Shown here: piece after piece, positions 37,185 through 49,352 of the stretch
Numbering within the stretch: the first letter of the stretch is position 1
Layout of the letters: every line of letters starts with the position of its first letter
DNA from: Viscum album
Taxonomy: Eukaryota; Streptophyta; Magnoliopsida; Santalales; Viscaceae
Direction: 5' to 3'
DNA: 64,000 bases
Assembly (NCBI GenBank): GCA_963277665.1
Contig: OY728120.1
Location: 422,598,138-422,662,137, forward strand
Notes under the pieces: generated by a model
The model's database searches: none
The model's input: the letters and a program-made list of their open reading frames with translations, nothing else
What the model was told of the DNA's origin: nothing
Program-made: the position numbers and the translations under genes

Positions 37185-38227
37185 GTAAGGGGAAATATCA
37201 CAATCTCATTTTTATCCGAGATTGTTTATACTTTGGTATTTACTGGGGTGTATTTTATCATCCACATCCATGTTCGCTCAATATGTAATATTGTTTCCAT
37301 CCACTTACAATAGTTTAAATCCAATTATACCCTTCGGCGAGTTTTTAGTAAAGAATATGAAAGGAATCTTTTGTCGTTTTTTCGTACGAGGTACTTTTGG
37401 ACTTTTCCAACAAAAGTACGAAGAATGTTTTTTTTAACTTATACTGCATGAATGGATTTTTAAAACATTATTTCCAAGAAGCTTCCTTTACATGTTTTCA
37501 AGTTTATTTTTAATCAACTTCTTAGTGTTTATAATTGTATGACATGTTAAGAAAAGAAAAGTGTTTTTGAAGAAGAAAGGATATTTTCCTCAAGAATGGA
37601 GTTCAAGTGTTTTATCAAAATTATTTTACATCTACGATAATAAAGGGTTCTATTTTTATCCCTATTATTACATTGATTTGATTATGTTGTGAGGGAATTA
37701 TTTTTATGAAGTCATTTACCTTATATGATTTGTTTTATGATGTCATGATGTTTTTGTTACATGTGTTATGCGATGATGTATGATTTATGATTATGTGGCA
37801 CACATAAGAAAGGATTCATTATAAGATGGGTGGGACCTATATCTCCCTCCAATGAATTGGGTAAAGATTTATATCTCATGAGATAGACATGGCTGGAATG
37901 GAAGGTTATTTCGGTTCAGTGATACAGGACTGAAACGAGGAGTGAACTCGGTTCAGAAATGGACTTTGTCTGCTAAGATAGTCTTGGCAATGAGTCATGA
38001 CTAATAAGAAATGATTTTCCATGATTATGTGTGCATGCCACAAAGTTTCAAGTTTTATGTTATGATTATGGGGATCTCATTTTCACTTCTATGATTTATT
38101 CCATGTTAAGATATTATGATCTCTTTTGTAGGTTATGATTTTCAAAAAGATATGATATGATTTTTATTTCCTTTATTTGCCCTTGCTGAGCATTTGAGCT
38201 CACCCTTTTATGTTTTCTTTTCCCCAG
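37185..38227 (+). other. Candidate leader intron 2 in element B LTR
   Basis: Donor ACCTAAG/GTAAGG; acceptor TGTTTTCTTTTCCCCAG/GCCAGG, with TTGAGCTCACCC just upstream, as in element A. Length 1043 bp against 1051 in A. Confidence 0.5.
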
Positions 38228-38448
38228 GCCAGGAAGATGGATATTAAGTAGAATATGCTAAAAGGGACCCTAGATATGATGAAATAAATGGGATACACTG
38301 TAGAAGATTTATGAACCAGTTATTTATGTTTCCCAGTTTCTAAAGACACTATACCTATATGGTCCTTTGTGGTTTTGTCATATGTTGTAATAAGTGTGCT
38401 TCAATTTTGAAGTATTAACAATTTATGTCAAGTATGGGTCATTATAGT

Positions 38449-38459
38449 TGGTATCAGAG
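38449..38459 (+). other. Primer-binding site of element B
   Basis: TGGTATCAGAG, complementary to initiator Met-tRNA, two bases after the 5' LTR. Confidence 0.9.
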
Positions 38460-38670
38460 GAATGGTATAGTCATCCTTTGGAAACTAGGATGTGAAAGCC
38501 TTAGTAAGAACCCTAAGGATAAGTCTAAGCATAGAACACAATTTTTGTGTTTTAGAAATGGCCATGAATAACCTAGGATAAGACCTTAAGTGTGAAAATT
38601 TTATTCTTGAATTATGTGGTTTTCCTATTATAATTAGTGTTGCTCACACTATTCTTCTTGGTTTTAGTCA

Positions 38671-39440
38671 ATGGTTGGAACCCGAAGGAACCGTGTTAAT
38701 GCGGAATGCGATGGGCAATGCAATGATTGTCCCCCCGAGCAACCAAACGATATGGGAGCTGGAATGCAAAATCTTGTAGCCATGCACACACAACTTTCTC
38801 AAGCTATGAATCATGCAGGACTTCCAAATGAGCAAAGGAAGGAGCAACATTCTGTTGAATCCTTCATGAGGCAGCATCTACCTTCTTTCAACGGGTCTAC
38901 TGATCCATTAGTTGCTGAACAATGGATTAGTACTACTGAAAAGATATTTTCAGTTCTTCAATGTTCTGAGCATGATAAAGTCATCCTAGAAGTGTATCGT
39001 TTGGAAGGAGATGCTGATCAATGGTGGAATCTTATTAAGAATACGAGGAAAAGGGATGAAATTGAGTCCATGGAATGGGACGAGTTCAATAACTTATTTT
39101 TCAATAAGTACTTCCCTTGTATTCTCTGAACAAAGATGGAGAAAGAGTTTCTTGAACTGAAGCAAAGGGATGATGAATCTGTTGGTACCTAGGAAGCAAA
39201 TTTTACAAGACTTGCAAGGTACGCTTCTGGTATTATTATCCAACCTGAGAGTAAGATCGATCGATTCTTTAGTGGCTTAAAACCAAGTCTTCGAAGGGCG
39301 TTAGCCATAAGGGACTTCAATAGCTATGAATAAATCGTTCGATGTGCTCTCAATGTCTAGATAGAGATTGGAGTAACCCATCAGTCATAGGGTTTGATAA
39401 GAAGAGGAAAATGGAATTAAAAGGAAAATCTAAATAGAAC
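38671..39440 (+). pseudogene. Element B gag, capsid part
   Basis: The frame from MVGTRRNRVNAE (38671) shows a retrotransposon Gag capsid domain: FMRQHLPSFNGSTDPLVAEQ, the KIFSVLQCSEHDKV segment, LEGDADQWW, then EFNNLFFNKYFP. A TGA stops it at 39127-39129, and the homology goes on in frame (EFLELKQRDDESV, FSGLKPSLRRALA) through further stops, including a TAG at 39190-39192 and more at about 39330 and 39360. In an active element this would form the virus-like particle shell. The upstream ATG at 38558 is in the position used in element A but is soon stopped. The gene is dead but well preserved. Confidence 0.85.
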
Positions 39441-39452
39441 ACTGAAAAGAAT

Positions 39453-40133
39453 ATGAGCTTTCCCTTACGCTCAAAGTGTGGAAAGAAACATGGAGGGAGT
39501 TGTCTTAAAGGGAAAAGTAAATGTTTCAAATGTGGAAAGGAAGGTCATCGGGCATTTGAATGCCACGATAATGGGAAGAAGATGTCTAATGATGCAAACA
39601 AAGGATGGGATACACAAAATGAACCTACTACACTTCAATGTTTCATGTTCAAGGAGATGGGGCATTATTCCAATCAATTCCCAAATCCAAGGGTTGATGA
39701 TGATGGTCGATGTCAACAAACTCTTAAGGCTAAATACAAAGGAAAGTCACATGTAATTTCAATTAGCGATGTGGAGTACGATAACGATGTGGTGAAAGGT
39801 ACAATTACCATCCACTCTTAAGTAGAAAATGTTTTATTTGATTCTGGATCCACCCACTATTTTATTTCTGAAAAATTTTCTAAGGGTATCACCGTATTAC
39901 CTCAACAATTAGATGTTTAGATAGTTGTGACAACACCTAATGGCACAACAGTCGCATAAAAAGTTTATAATTCTTCTCCGATTGAAGTTTGTGGGAAAGT
40001 GCTTCCTCCAAATCTTGTGATCCTTCCTATAGTGCAATTTGATGTGATTCTTGGCATGGATTAGCTTTCTTTATACGGATCTCATATCAATTTCCAAAGA
40101 AGGGAAGTCACATTTCTTATTCCAGATCAATCT
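39453..40133 (+). pseudogene. Element B nucleocapsid and protease region
   Basis: It opens with a CGKKHGGSC motif and one intact CCHC knuckle, CFKCGKEGHRAFEC. A second knuckle CFMFKEMGHYSNQF has lost two Cys to Phe. Aspartic protease follows, with the active-site segment LFDSGSTHYFIS at about 39835-39870 (DSG in place) and the later ILGMD motif near 40050, where the following Trp codon has become a TAG. Another stop lies near 39918. Nucleocapsid binds RNA and the protease processes the polyprotein; both are interrupted here. Confidence 0.8.
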
Positions 40134-41502
40134 ATGATTGTCTGTCAATGCAAGGATGAACTTAACCTTCCAGTGGAAATTTCTTCCATTTTATGGGTAT
40201 TGATTCCACTAAATGAAGGTTATTTATCTCAAATGGTTGTTGAGAAACTCGCGATTAAGAATATTCCCATCTTACGGGAGTTTGATGATGTCTTTCCTGA
40301 GGAATTACTAGGTCTTCCACCAAATCGTGTAGATGAGTTTTCAATAGAACTCGTACAGGGTGCTTTGCCTATTTCAAAGAAACCTTATAGAATGGCCCCA
40401 ATTGAGTTGCAGGAATTGAAGAAGAAACTCCAAGAGAATCTTGATAAGGGATTCATACGCCCTAGTGCGTCACCTTGGGGAGCACATGTTCTGTTTGTTA
40501 AGAAGAAAGATGGATCAATGAGACTCTGCATTGATTATCGAGAACTTAACAAGATCACTATCAAGAACAAATATCCTCTCCCACGCATTGATGACTTATT
40601 TGACCAACTACGCAGAGCTCAATACTTTTCCAAGATTGATCTTCATTCAGGGTATCATCAATTAAGGGTCAAAAGGGAGGATATACCAAAGACAGCTTTC
40701 CGTACAAGGTATGGACACTATGAATTTATAGTGATGCCATTTGGTCTTACTAATGCCCCCTGCTATCTTCATGGATCTAATGAATAGAGTCTTTAGAGAC
40801 TATCTTGATCAATTTGTGGTAGTCTTTATAGACGATATTCTTGTCTATTAAAAGAGAAAGGAAGAGCATGAAGATCACTTGAGAATTATATTGAAGTCCT
40901 TGAGAAAGGAGAAGCTTTATGCCAAATTTACCAAGTGTGAATTTTGGCTTCAAAAAGTTCCATTTTTGGGTCACATAATCTCAAAAGAGGGGATATCTGT
41001 GGATCCAGCAAAAACAGAGGTTATCAAAAGATAGTCGAGACCAACAATAGTAACTGAGATCCGAAGTTTTCTTGGTTTGGCTGGATATTATCGACGTTTT
41101 GTAAAATATTTTTCATGATTATCTAACCCACTCACCAAGTTGACTCGGAAAGGAGTTAAGTTTGTTTGGACAGAGGAATGTGAAGAGAATTTCATGGAGT
41201 TGAAAAGAAGGTTATCCAGTGCACCTGTGCTCACACTGCTTTGTAGTTGAGAAAGGTTTGTGATCTACAGTGATGCATCCAAGAAGGGATTGGAGTGTGT
41301 TCTTATGCAAAATGATATGGTGATAGCTTATGCCTCATGACAGTTGAAAATCCATGAGCAAAATTACCCAACACATGATTTGGAGTTAGCTGCGGTAATC
41401 TTTGCATTAAATATTTGGAGGCATTACCTTTATGGTTAAAGGTGTGATATTTATACTGATCATAAATGTTTAAAGTATATTTTCACACAAAAGGATCTGA
41501 AT
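40134..41502 (+). pseudogene. Element B reverse transcriptase and RNase H
   Basis: The frame 40134-40787 is open through the first RT blocks: [89 protein letters not shown]. Just after NAP one base is off, and homology moves to another frame, where the catalytic FIDD is intact at about 40824-40835. After it come GHIISKEGISVDP and a TEIRSFLGLAGYYRRF block. RNase H follows at about 41255-41500 ([39 protein letters not shown]). Several stops interrupt it. The domains are complete but cannot be read as one protein. Confidence 0.88.
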
Positions 41503-43152
41503 ATGTGTCAAAGAAGATGGTTGGAGCTGATTAAGGATTATGACTGCTCAATCCATTACCACCCTGGGAAAGCAAACAAGGTGGCAGATTCATTAAGTCG
41601 ACAATACCATGCTAGTTTATCCATGATGAGGATCACAAAAGATCCAATATTTATGGATTTACAAAGGATGGATCTAGGAATTATAATGGAAGGGGAAAAA
41701 TCTTATCTTTCTCAAATAAATGTTCAACCATCTATACATGTGAAGATTAAAGAGGCACAGAAAGAAGATGTCAAGTTACAAAAGAAGGTGAGAAATGTTC
41801 CTGAATTCAACCTTGATTGTGATGGGATAATAAAGTTCAGGAATCAGGTTTGTGTTCCTCCCATCCCCGAATTAAAGAAGGAGCTGCTGGATGAGGCTCA
41901 TAGTTCTTCATTCTCTATTGATCCTGGAAGCACGAAGATGTATAGGGACCTGAAAGAGTACTTCTGGTGGGATGGCATGAAAAGAGATGTTGCTGAATAT
42001 GTCTCTCGATGCTTGGTTTGTCATCAAGTTAAAGCTGAGATACAGAAGTCTAAGGGGATGTTACAACCATTACCCATACCTGAATGGAAATGGGAAAACA
42101 TCACTATGGACTTTGTCACAGGACTTCCTAAAACATCCAAAGGCAATAATGCTATCTGGGTCATAGTTTATAGTCTTACAAAGTCTGCACACTTCATTTC
42201 TATTAGAGGGGATTTCTCTCTAGATCAGCTTGCCAGGATATATGTAATGGAAGTGGTTAGATTGCATGGAGTACCACTTTCTATTATATCTGATCGGGAT
42301 CCGAGATTTACCTCGAAGTTCTGGCGAAGTCTTCAGCATACTCTGGATACAGAGTTGAGTTTCAGCACTGCTTATGATCCTCAGACAGACGGTCAGTCTG
42401 AGAGAACAATTCAAACCCTAGAAGTTATGTTGAGAGATTGCTCTTTGGATTTCAAAGGAGGTTGGGATCAAAACCTACCTTTGTTGGAATTTTCTTATAA
42501 TAATAGCTTTCACACCAGTATTCACATGGCTACTTATGAAGCTCTCTATGGAAAGAAATGCAGGACTCCAACTTGCTGGGATGAAGTTGGGGAAAGAAAT
42601 CTATTAAGACCTGATCTCGTTGATGAAATGGCAGAAAAGGTCAGATCAATTCAACAACACATAAGAGCAGCTCAGAGTCGACAGAAAAGTTATGCCAACA
42701 ACCGAAGAAAATACCTAGAGTTTGAAGTGGGTGATAAAGTGTTCTTACGAATATCTCCCTGGAAGAGGGTTATGAGATTTGGAAAGAAGGGGAAGTTGTG
42801 CCCTAGATATATCGGTCATTTCAAAATACTGGATCGTGTTGGAAAGGTAGCTTACCGATTGGAACTTCCACCGAATCTCTCTCAAGTCCACGAGGTGTTC
42901 CATGTATCTCTCCGGAGAAAGTACATACTTGATCCTTCACATGTACTCAGCTTAGAAGTTGTACCGCTGGATCAAGATCTTTCTTATGAAGAACAACCGA
43001 TAGAGATTCTGGATCGTAGTGAAAAAGTCCTACGAAACAAGACCACTCGATTGTTGAATGTTTTATGGAGGAACCACCAACTTGAAGAAGCTACATGGGA
43101 GCTTGAGGATATGATGAGGGAAAAGTATCCTCATCCGTTTGTTACAAAGTGA
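41503..43152 (+). CDS. Element B integrase with chromovirus-type C-terminus (open frame, 549 aa)
   Basis: The longest open frame in the window. The first residues finish RNase H ([23 protein letters not shown]). The zinc-binding part at about residues 127-175 has the first His (EAHSS) and CLVC, but the second His is replaced by Asp ([13 protein letters not shown]). The catalytic core has [21 protein letters not shown] and [16 protein letters not shown], that is all three D, D, E residues. The C-terminal part has [15 protein letters not shown], a GPY/F-like [18 protein letters not shown] and [14 protein letters not shown] chromodomain-like end ([26 protein letters not shown]) follows. The first Met is just the first in the open frame, not a real start; natural expression would be by polyprotein processing. 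Confidence 0.85.
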   Translation: MCQRRWLELIKDYDCSIHYHPGKANKVADSLSRQYHASLSMMRITKDPIFMDLQRMDLGIIMEGEKSYLSQINVQPSIHVKIKEAQKEDVKLQKKVRNVPEFNLDCDGIIKFRNQVCVPPIPELKKELLDEAHSSSFSIDPGSTKMYRDLKEYFWWDGMKRDVAEYVSRCLVCHQVKAEIQKSKGMLQPLPIPEWKWENITMDFVTGLPKTSKGNNAIWVIVYSLTKSAHFISIRGDFSLDQLARIYVMEVVRLHGVPLSIISDRDPRFTSKFWRSLQHTLDTELSFSTAYDPQTDGQSERTIQTLEVMLRDCSLDFKGGWDQNLPLLEFSYNNSFHTSIHMATYEALYGKKCRTPTCWDEVGERNLLRPDLVDEMAEKVRSIQQHIRAAQSRQKSYANNRRKYLEFEVGDKVFLRISPWKRVMRFGKKGKLCPRYIGHFKILDRVGKVAYRLELPPNLSQVHEVFHVSLRRKYILDPSHVLSLEVVPLDQDLSYEEQPIEILDRSEKVLRNKTTRLLNVLWRNHQLEEATWELEDMMREKYPHPFVTK

Positions 43153-43178
43153 CGAATTTTGAGGGCGAAGTTCATTTT

Positions 43179-43191
43179 AAGGGGGGTAGAA
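43179..43191 (+). other. Polypurine tract of element B
   Basis: AAGGGGGGTAGAA directly before the 3' LTR. Confidence 0.85.
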
Positions 43192-46100
43192 TGTAACACC
43201 TGAGATTTTTATGAGTAATATTTTGTTTTTATGCTATCAAATGAATCTTTCACTACACACTAGCTTGTCTTACTTTACATGCAATCGCGACCTTCCTCGA
43301 TAGCTTGCATCATACGCAATACTGAGTTTCACTAAACAACAATATGCTATTAAAATATTATTAAAACTAGTCATTATGAATAGTAATAACCACTTTTTGA
43401 AATTTTATAAATTTTATTTTTCAAAATGGACTTCATTTTTGGATTCGGAATACCAAAATTAGCCTAGGGTGAAATTTTGGTATTTTTATGAAAACTTTCA
43501 ATTTTTGATAAATAGTGAAACCACTAAGTGGTAGGTTAAAAACTTAATTTTGCATAAAACTTAATTTTACCGCTTCTGTGAATGGAATTTCGAAAATCCT
43601 ACAGACATGGTTGATATCAGTAAGTAAAATTTGGTTCAATGAGATAAAAATAATTTTTTGGTGAATAGTAACTTTTTACTTTTTTTACCGCGGTTAATAG
43701 TAAATAGGGTAACTAAGGGTAAATATGATATTACTATTACCCTAACACATGTCCTAATTCTATTGGATAAGTGTAATTCGACCAAAAACAACCTTATTAA
43801 TATAATATGACCATTTAGGTCCACTTGGATTAGATTATGACATTTAATAATATTTTATTTAATGAATAGTTAAAATAGTTAAAATCAAAGTTTAATAACT
43901 AAAACATTTTTAATATGGGGTTATACATAATATAAATTCGACTATAAATATTCATTAGAAATATAAAAAGATTTCCTACATAATGATATTTTATTTATAA
44001 TTTTTAGACTTTAAATAAATTTATTTATTTATGACACAACGATGATGCAGTAATTACCCTTTTAAGAAAATGTTAACATAATTGATGTTATAAATGCTCA
44101 AATAAATTTAATTTGGGACTTTTTATGAATTCCACTAATTTTCTAGGTTAATATGATATATTAATGTTAATTTGATCAACTTTGTTAGAACATATAATTC
44201 TGTTATGACTTTCACAAAAATCATATATCAAATAGTGTCAAAATTGACACAAAATAGTTTTTAAATCAAATATTATATTATTAATTGTTATTTTATTCCT
44301 AAAAATCTAACGTTCGGACAAATGAATTAGATAAGGATATATATATTAATAATAAACAACTTGGGGTTCGTTTGGAATGTTATAGTAAGTGTATTAACCA
44401 TATAGTGTAAGAAAACAAAAAGTCACGGTAAAAGTTAAATTATTTAACTTAGAGTTAAATCTAATTGATAAGGTTAAAATAATATCCTAAACATGTCTAA
44501 ATCCTATGGATTGATATTATTTCGACCCATCCCCACTTTAGATTCGAAATAAGACCCTTTGGAACCATTATAAACCGATTTTGACTTTAATATAAAATAA
44601 TATTTTGAGATATTCCTAAGGTGCCCCTCTCCTCCCTTATAAAAGGGCACCTCCTCCCCCTCCTCCTCACACCAATTTGAGCATCCAAGCTCGTCAAAAC
44701 CCTGCCAAAATTCCTTCTCCACTTCTCTAGAATAATCCTATAGGTCCTGGTCTTATTCAAAGACCAATCTTAGTTCCCTAAGTGGAGGATTCAAAGAGGC
44801 GTTTAAAAGAAGAGGTAATATCCATTACCGATATTTTCAATTTCGTTCTTCTTCAACTTCTTCTTCATTAGTTGTTTCATGATAAAGTAATAACATCAGT
44901 ATTACTTACATACTGATATGTTATTATAAATATGAAACAAACCTAATTCACCTTCTATCCATCCTACAGAAAAATGAAATCACTGCGCGAGCGTACGTAC
45001 GGAATACCGTCTCCACGCCGTGGTGTAATCTATTTTCCACCACCACCTTACTTAGATGGGTATTATGGTGTAAATAATGACTATATATGACTATTAAAAA
45101 GTGATATTGATTCTGAAATAGTGTACATACACTCAAATAAAATTCGATGATCATAGGAATGATATCATCACTCGTGCGTACGTACGGAAAACCGTCTCCA
45201 CGATGTGATGCGACTCATTCTACATGATCATCATTACATAGTAATTATATAAATGAATTGAATGAATAAATATGATATATGTTACACTAATACCATTCTG
45301 GATATAAGGTATCTATAACCTTAAAACAAGAAGAAGAATTTATTCGGCAAAACATGCATAAGAACAAAAGGCAATAAAGACCCGAGTAACAACTAACAAT
45401 GAAATATTACTAATAAGAAGCTAAGAATAAAACCATATATGATATCATATCAATATGTATGATTCTGGAATAAATCCGTAACATTATTTAAACCATTATA
45501 CAGGAGCTTCGGACACGTACAAAGCAAATTGGACCTAAGGTAAGGGGAAATATCACAATCTCATTTTTATCCGAGATTGTTTATACTTTGGTATTTACTA
45601 GGGTGTATTTTATCATCCACATCCATGTTCCCTAAATATGTAATATTGCTTCAATAGACTTACAATAGTTTAAATCCAATTTTACCCTTCGGTGAGTTTT
45701 TAGTAAAGAATATGAAATGAATCTTTTGACGTTTTTTCGTACGAGGTACATTTTGACTTTTCTAACAAAAGTACGAAGAATGTTTTTTTTAACTTATACA
45801 GCATGAATGGATTTTTAAAAAATTATTTCCCAGAAGCTTCCTTTACATGTCTTCAAGTTTATTTTTAATCAACTTCTTAGTTTTTATAATTGTATGACAT
45901 GTTATGAAAAGAAAAGTGTTTTTGAAGAAGAAATGATATTTTCCTCATGAATGGAGTTCAAGTGTTTTATCAAAATTATTTTCCATCTAAGATAATAAAG
46001 GTTTCTGTTTTTATCCCTATTATTACATTGATTTGATTATGTTGTGAGGGAATTATTTTTATGAAGTCATTTACCTTATATGATTTATTTTATGATGTCA

Positions 46101-46801
46101 TGATGTTTTTGTTACATGTGTTATGCGATGATGTATGATTTATGATTATGTGGCACACATAAGAAATGATTCATTATAAGATGGGTGGGACCTATATCTC
46201 CATCCAATGAATTGGGTAAAGATTTATATCTCATGAGATAGACATGGCTGGAACGGAAGGTTATTTCGGTTCAGTGATACAGGACTGAAACGAGGAGTGA
46301 ACTCGGTTCAGAAATGGACTTTGTCCGCTAAGATAGTCTTGGGAATGAGTCATGACTAACAAGAAATGATTTTCCATGATTATGTGTGCATGCCAGAAAG
46401 TTTAAAGTTTTATGTTATGATTATGGGGATCTCATTTTCACTTCTATGATTTATTCCATGTTAAGATCTTATGATCTCTTTTGCAGGTTGTGATTTTCAA
46501 AAAGATATGATATGATTTTTATTTCCTTTATTTGCCATTGCTGAGCATTTGAGCTCACCCTTTTATGTTTTCTTTTCCCCAGGCCAGGAAGATGAGTATT
46601 AAGTTGAATATGCTAAAAGGGACCCTAGATATGATGAAATAAATGGGAGACATTGTAGAAGATTTATGAACCAGTTGTTTATGTTTCCCAGTTTCTAAAA
46701 ACACTATACCTATACAGTCTTTTGTGGTTTTGTCATATGTTGTAATAAGTGTGCTTCAATTTTGAAGTATTAACAATGTATGTAAAGTATGGGTCGTTTT
46801 A
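43192..46801 (+). repeat. 3' LTR of element B
   Basis: 3610 bp, the same length as the 5' LTR and collinear with it. TATA at 44638-44644, modules at 44988-45022 and 45173-45203, candidate introns at 44815-45503 and 45540-46582. Confidence 0.92.
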
Positions 46802-46806
46802 ACATC
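46802..46806. repeat. Target-site duplication of element B (right)
   Basis: ACATC, identical to 34832-34836; removing B and one copy restores the collinear order of the RT of element D. Confidence 0.85.
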
Positions 46807-47990
46807 ATTCAAGATAATGTGTCCCTGAAAGTGGACCTTCCATATCCAGAACTCGTACTTAGAGTGTTTACCATAAAGATGGTGCTATCAGAGTGTATCC
46901 CAAACTATCTTTAGATGATAGACATTCTCATCCTCCAATGCCAAGTATATCAAGATGTCATCGATGAAGACCACCATGAAGCAATCGAGGTATTGATGAA
47001 TGATCTTGTCCATGAGTACCATGAAAACTACATGGGTTTTGGATATTCAGAATAACATAACCAAGAACTCATTGGGGCTATACCAACATTTGAAATCCGT
47101 CTTCTACACCTCCTCATCTCGTACCCCGAGCTGATGGTTTCCAGATCTGAGGTCCATCTTAGAAAACCAATGATCTCCCTTAGTTGATCAAAGAGATCAT
47201 AATTCCTCAGATTTGGATCCTTATTCTACATGGTCACCTGGTTTAGGAACTGATAATCCACACAAAGCCTCAAAGTCCCATCTTCCTTCATGGAGAACAA
47301 AATTGGGGATTCCCAGGGAGAAACACTAGGCCTTATAAACCCTTTCCTCTGCATATCCTCTTGCTCTAACCGTAACTCACGAAACTCTATGGGAGTCATC
47401 CGATATGATGGTATATATATCAGTGTCATCCTGAGGTAGAGGAAGATGTAGAGGTTCATCGCTCTACGAGGTGGTAGTCTAAGAACCACATCAGGGAAGA
47501 CAACAGCATACTGGTCCACCACTATTGGATATCTCGGACTCTGAACATCAACTGGTCTGAGGACAAGGCAATGCAACAATTTTGTGATCGGATTCACCAT
47601 CCTCGGGTAAAATCCATCCTATGATGAAAGGTTCCCTTCTCATAGGTGAAGGAAATCCTGTTCCCATCCTCAGAGACACATTGAAAATTTAACCTAATGC
47701 AGTCAATCTAAGCAAGAACGGTAGATAACTAGTCCATACCCAAGCTGATGGCGTAAGGCCCAGATGCCACTACTAGAAGATCCCAGCCGAAGCTCTCACA
47801 TCCTAGAGTATGCTCACCTTTCCGACACCACTGTGTAATTGTCAAATACCCGCTGTAGGGGTCTCTAGGCGTTCGGATCGAGCCAACTGCTCCACCAGAA
47901 TCTCCGAGCTCCAGAAAAGGGATGTGGAAATCAAAGTGTTACTGGAACCTATATATATAAGTATTGTATGTATGGTGGAGTGGACACAAA
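46807..47990 (-). pseudogene. Element D pol, 5' part (protease region and RT start)
   Basis: The minus-strand frame 47600-47226 reads through the start of [14 protein letters not shown] (the [12 protein letters not shown] region), [46 protein letters not shown]. Beyond a stop it continues through YDLFDQL and shifted-frame pieces to a YGKHSKYEFWIWKVHFQGHI-like stretch at the B insertion. The protease region above 47630 is hard to read. The catalytic box cannot be found intact. Dead. Confidence 0.8.
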
Positions 47991-48229
47991 TCACACCTCA
48001 AATCATATATAGAGAACTCTGGTAATAGGCCTTAGCTAGTTGGAGCTATGTTCGCCCCTGTCCAATGGCTCCCTGTGGTTGGGGTGGACCACCTGGAGGT
48101 GGTGGTGGGAGAACCTCAAATCATTGCCCACCGCCTCTTGCATGACCATCTCCTCTACAACGTCCTCCTGCTACCTGGGGTCCTCACCCCTTGAATCTCA
48201 ATATCTTCCTCAGTGGTCCCTTGTTTGTC

Positions 48230-48990
48230 TAATGTTCATTGGTGCTGTTATTCAGGCAGTTTCGAGCCATGTGACCCTGCCCACTACTCATGATGCACAG
48301 TCTGCTCCTCAGTAGGTCTGCTCTACCTCGTGAACCTTGCACCTCTAACCCTATGTCCTGGGGTCATCCACCAGATGTTCTGGTCCACATGGACCTCTGT
48401 TTCATCATCCCACTACCAGCCACAGATGTCTCTTCTACATTTCTCCCTATGGTGGGTCTCACTATAAGTGTCTCCTCAGCAAGGAAACTCTCCACCAAGT
48501 GTGTTATCTCCATAACTCCAGACTACATCAGTATGCTGAGAGATACCATCAAAACATTGATCTCCCATAGGAGTCCCTTCTCGAATTTCCAAACTCGGAT
48601 GAAAGGTTCTTGCACCATGTTAGTAGAGTATAGTGAGAGGTCATTGAACCTCGTTGAGTATTGGGCCACAATTATTCTACCCTACTATAAGTGTAACAAC
48701 TTCTGTATACGCACAGTGCATAAATTCAGTGGAAATAACTCTTCTTGAAAGATACCCACAAAATATGCCGAGGTGAGGGTCATCTCATCTTGTGTTAGGA
48801 GTGTCAAGCTCCACCATCTTTCTACTTCACCCAAGAAAAAACTAGCAGGTAGGATCACCATCTGGTCGGCTGCTGTCCCAACCAGGCGAAAAACTCTGGC
48901 CATCGCCTCCAGCCAGTCCTCAGCCATTAGCATGTTTATCTCGCCTCTGAACCTATGAGTCCTTTTATGCAGAATCGCGTGAAACACACT
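48230..48990 (-). pseudogene. Element D gag relic
   Basis: The minus-strand frame 48987-48685 carries a Gag capsid segment: AEDWLEAMARVFRLVGTAAD, then a short LGEVERWW segment, then AYFVGIFQEELFP. It continues past stops into AQYSTRFNDLSLY near 48650. At about 48303-48253 a zinc knuckle reads CIMSSGQGHMARNC, with its second Cys replaced by Ser. Order and position, just inside the primer site, fit a gypsy gag. Confidence 0.8.
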
Positions 48991-49335
48991 CTATCTCCAT
49001 GCAACATATACTGGTGGGGCTGGGGGAAACTGAAACCCAATGGGTTGTGGTGCTGTTGGTACACCACTTGAAGGTTCTAACATAGTAAGAGGGCCACGCA
49101 CCGAAGCCCGGTTTCATTGTGGGACATCGTCATGTAACCTCTCTAGAATCCTAGCTAGTTGCCTACACATCGAAATCTTTAAAAGAAACAGGTGCAATAT
49201 GGTCAATAATTTATACTTGGTGAGATGACTCAAAAAAAGATCACAGTAAAAAACATTTCAAAAACACACTTAAAACTCTTAACATGTTTTCCCTATTAAA
49301 AAGATCAGAGTCATAGTTCATCAGTAGAACCAACT

Positions 49336-49347
49336 CCTCTGATACAA
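49336..49347 (-). other. Primer-binding site of element D
   Basis: On the minus strand TTGTATCAGAGG; relative to TTGGTATCAGAG one G is missing. It marks the inner edge of the 5' LTR. Confidence 0.7.
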
Positions 49348-49352
49348 CTTTT

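Larger units (their letters stand above)
34837..38446 (+). repeat. 5' LTR of element B
   Basis: Begins TGTAACACCC and ends GGGTCATTATA. TATA box at 36283-36289, candidate introns at 36460-37148 and 37185-38227, modules at 36633-36668 and 36818-36848. The outer end has lost the usual CA terminus (ATTATA here, GTTTTA in the other copy). Confidence 0.92.
34837..46801 (+). mobile_element. Element B: Tekay/Del-like gypsy retrotransposon, nested in D
   Basis: 11,965 bp with two 3610-bp LTRs, ACATC target duplication, initiator-Met PBS, PPT, and gag-protease-RT-RNase H-integrase-C-terminal order on the plus strand. The long LTRs and the pol C-terminus ([39 protein letters not shown]) fit the Tekay/Del chromoviruses. 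LTR divergence is about 6% in a hand count of the first 450 bp, so it is older than A. Gag and the first part of pol carry several stops and a frameshift, many of the changes being of the C-to-T kind; the integrase part is still open. Confidence 0.93.

Noticed and set aside
46540..46600. Independent conserved host exon, because the GAGCTCACCC to CCCCAGG stretch recurs several times in the window
   Set aside because: All strong copies are within A and B LTRs at the same distance from the LTR end, so it is an LTR feature, interpreted here as a splice acceptor.
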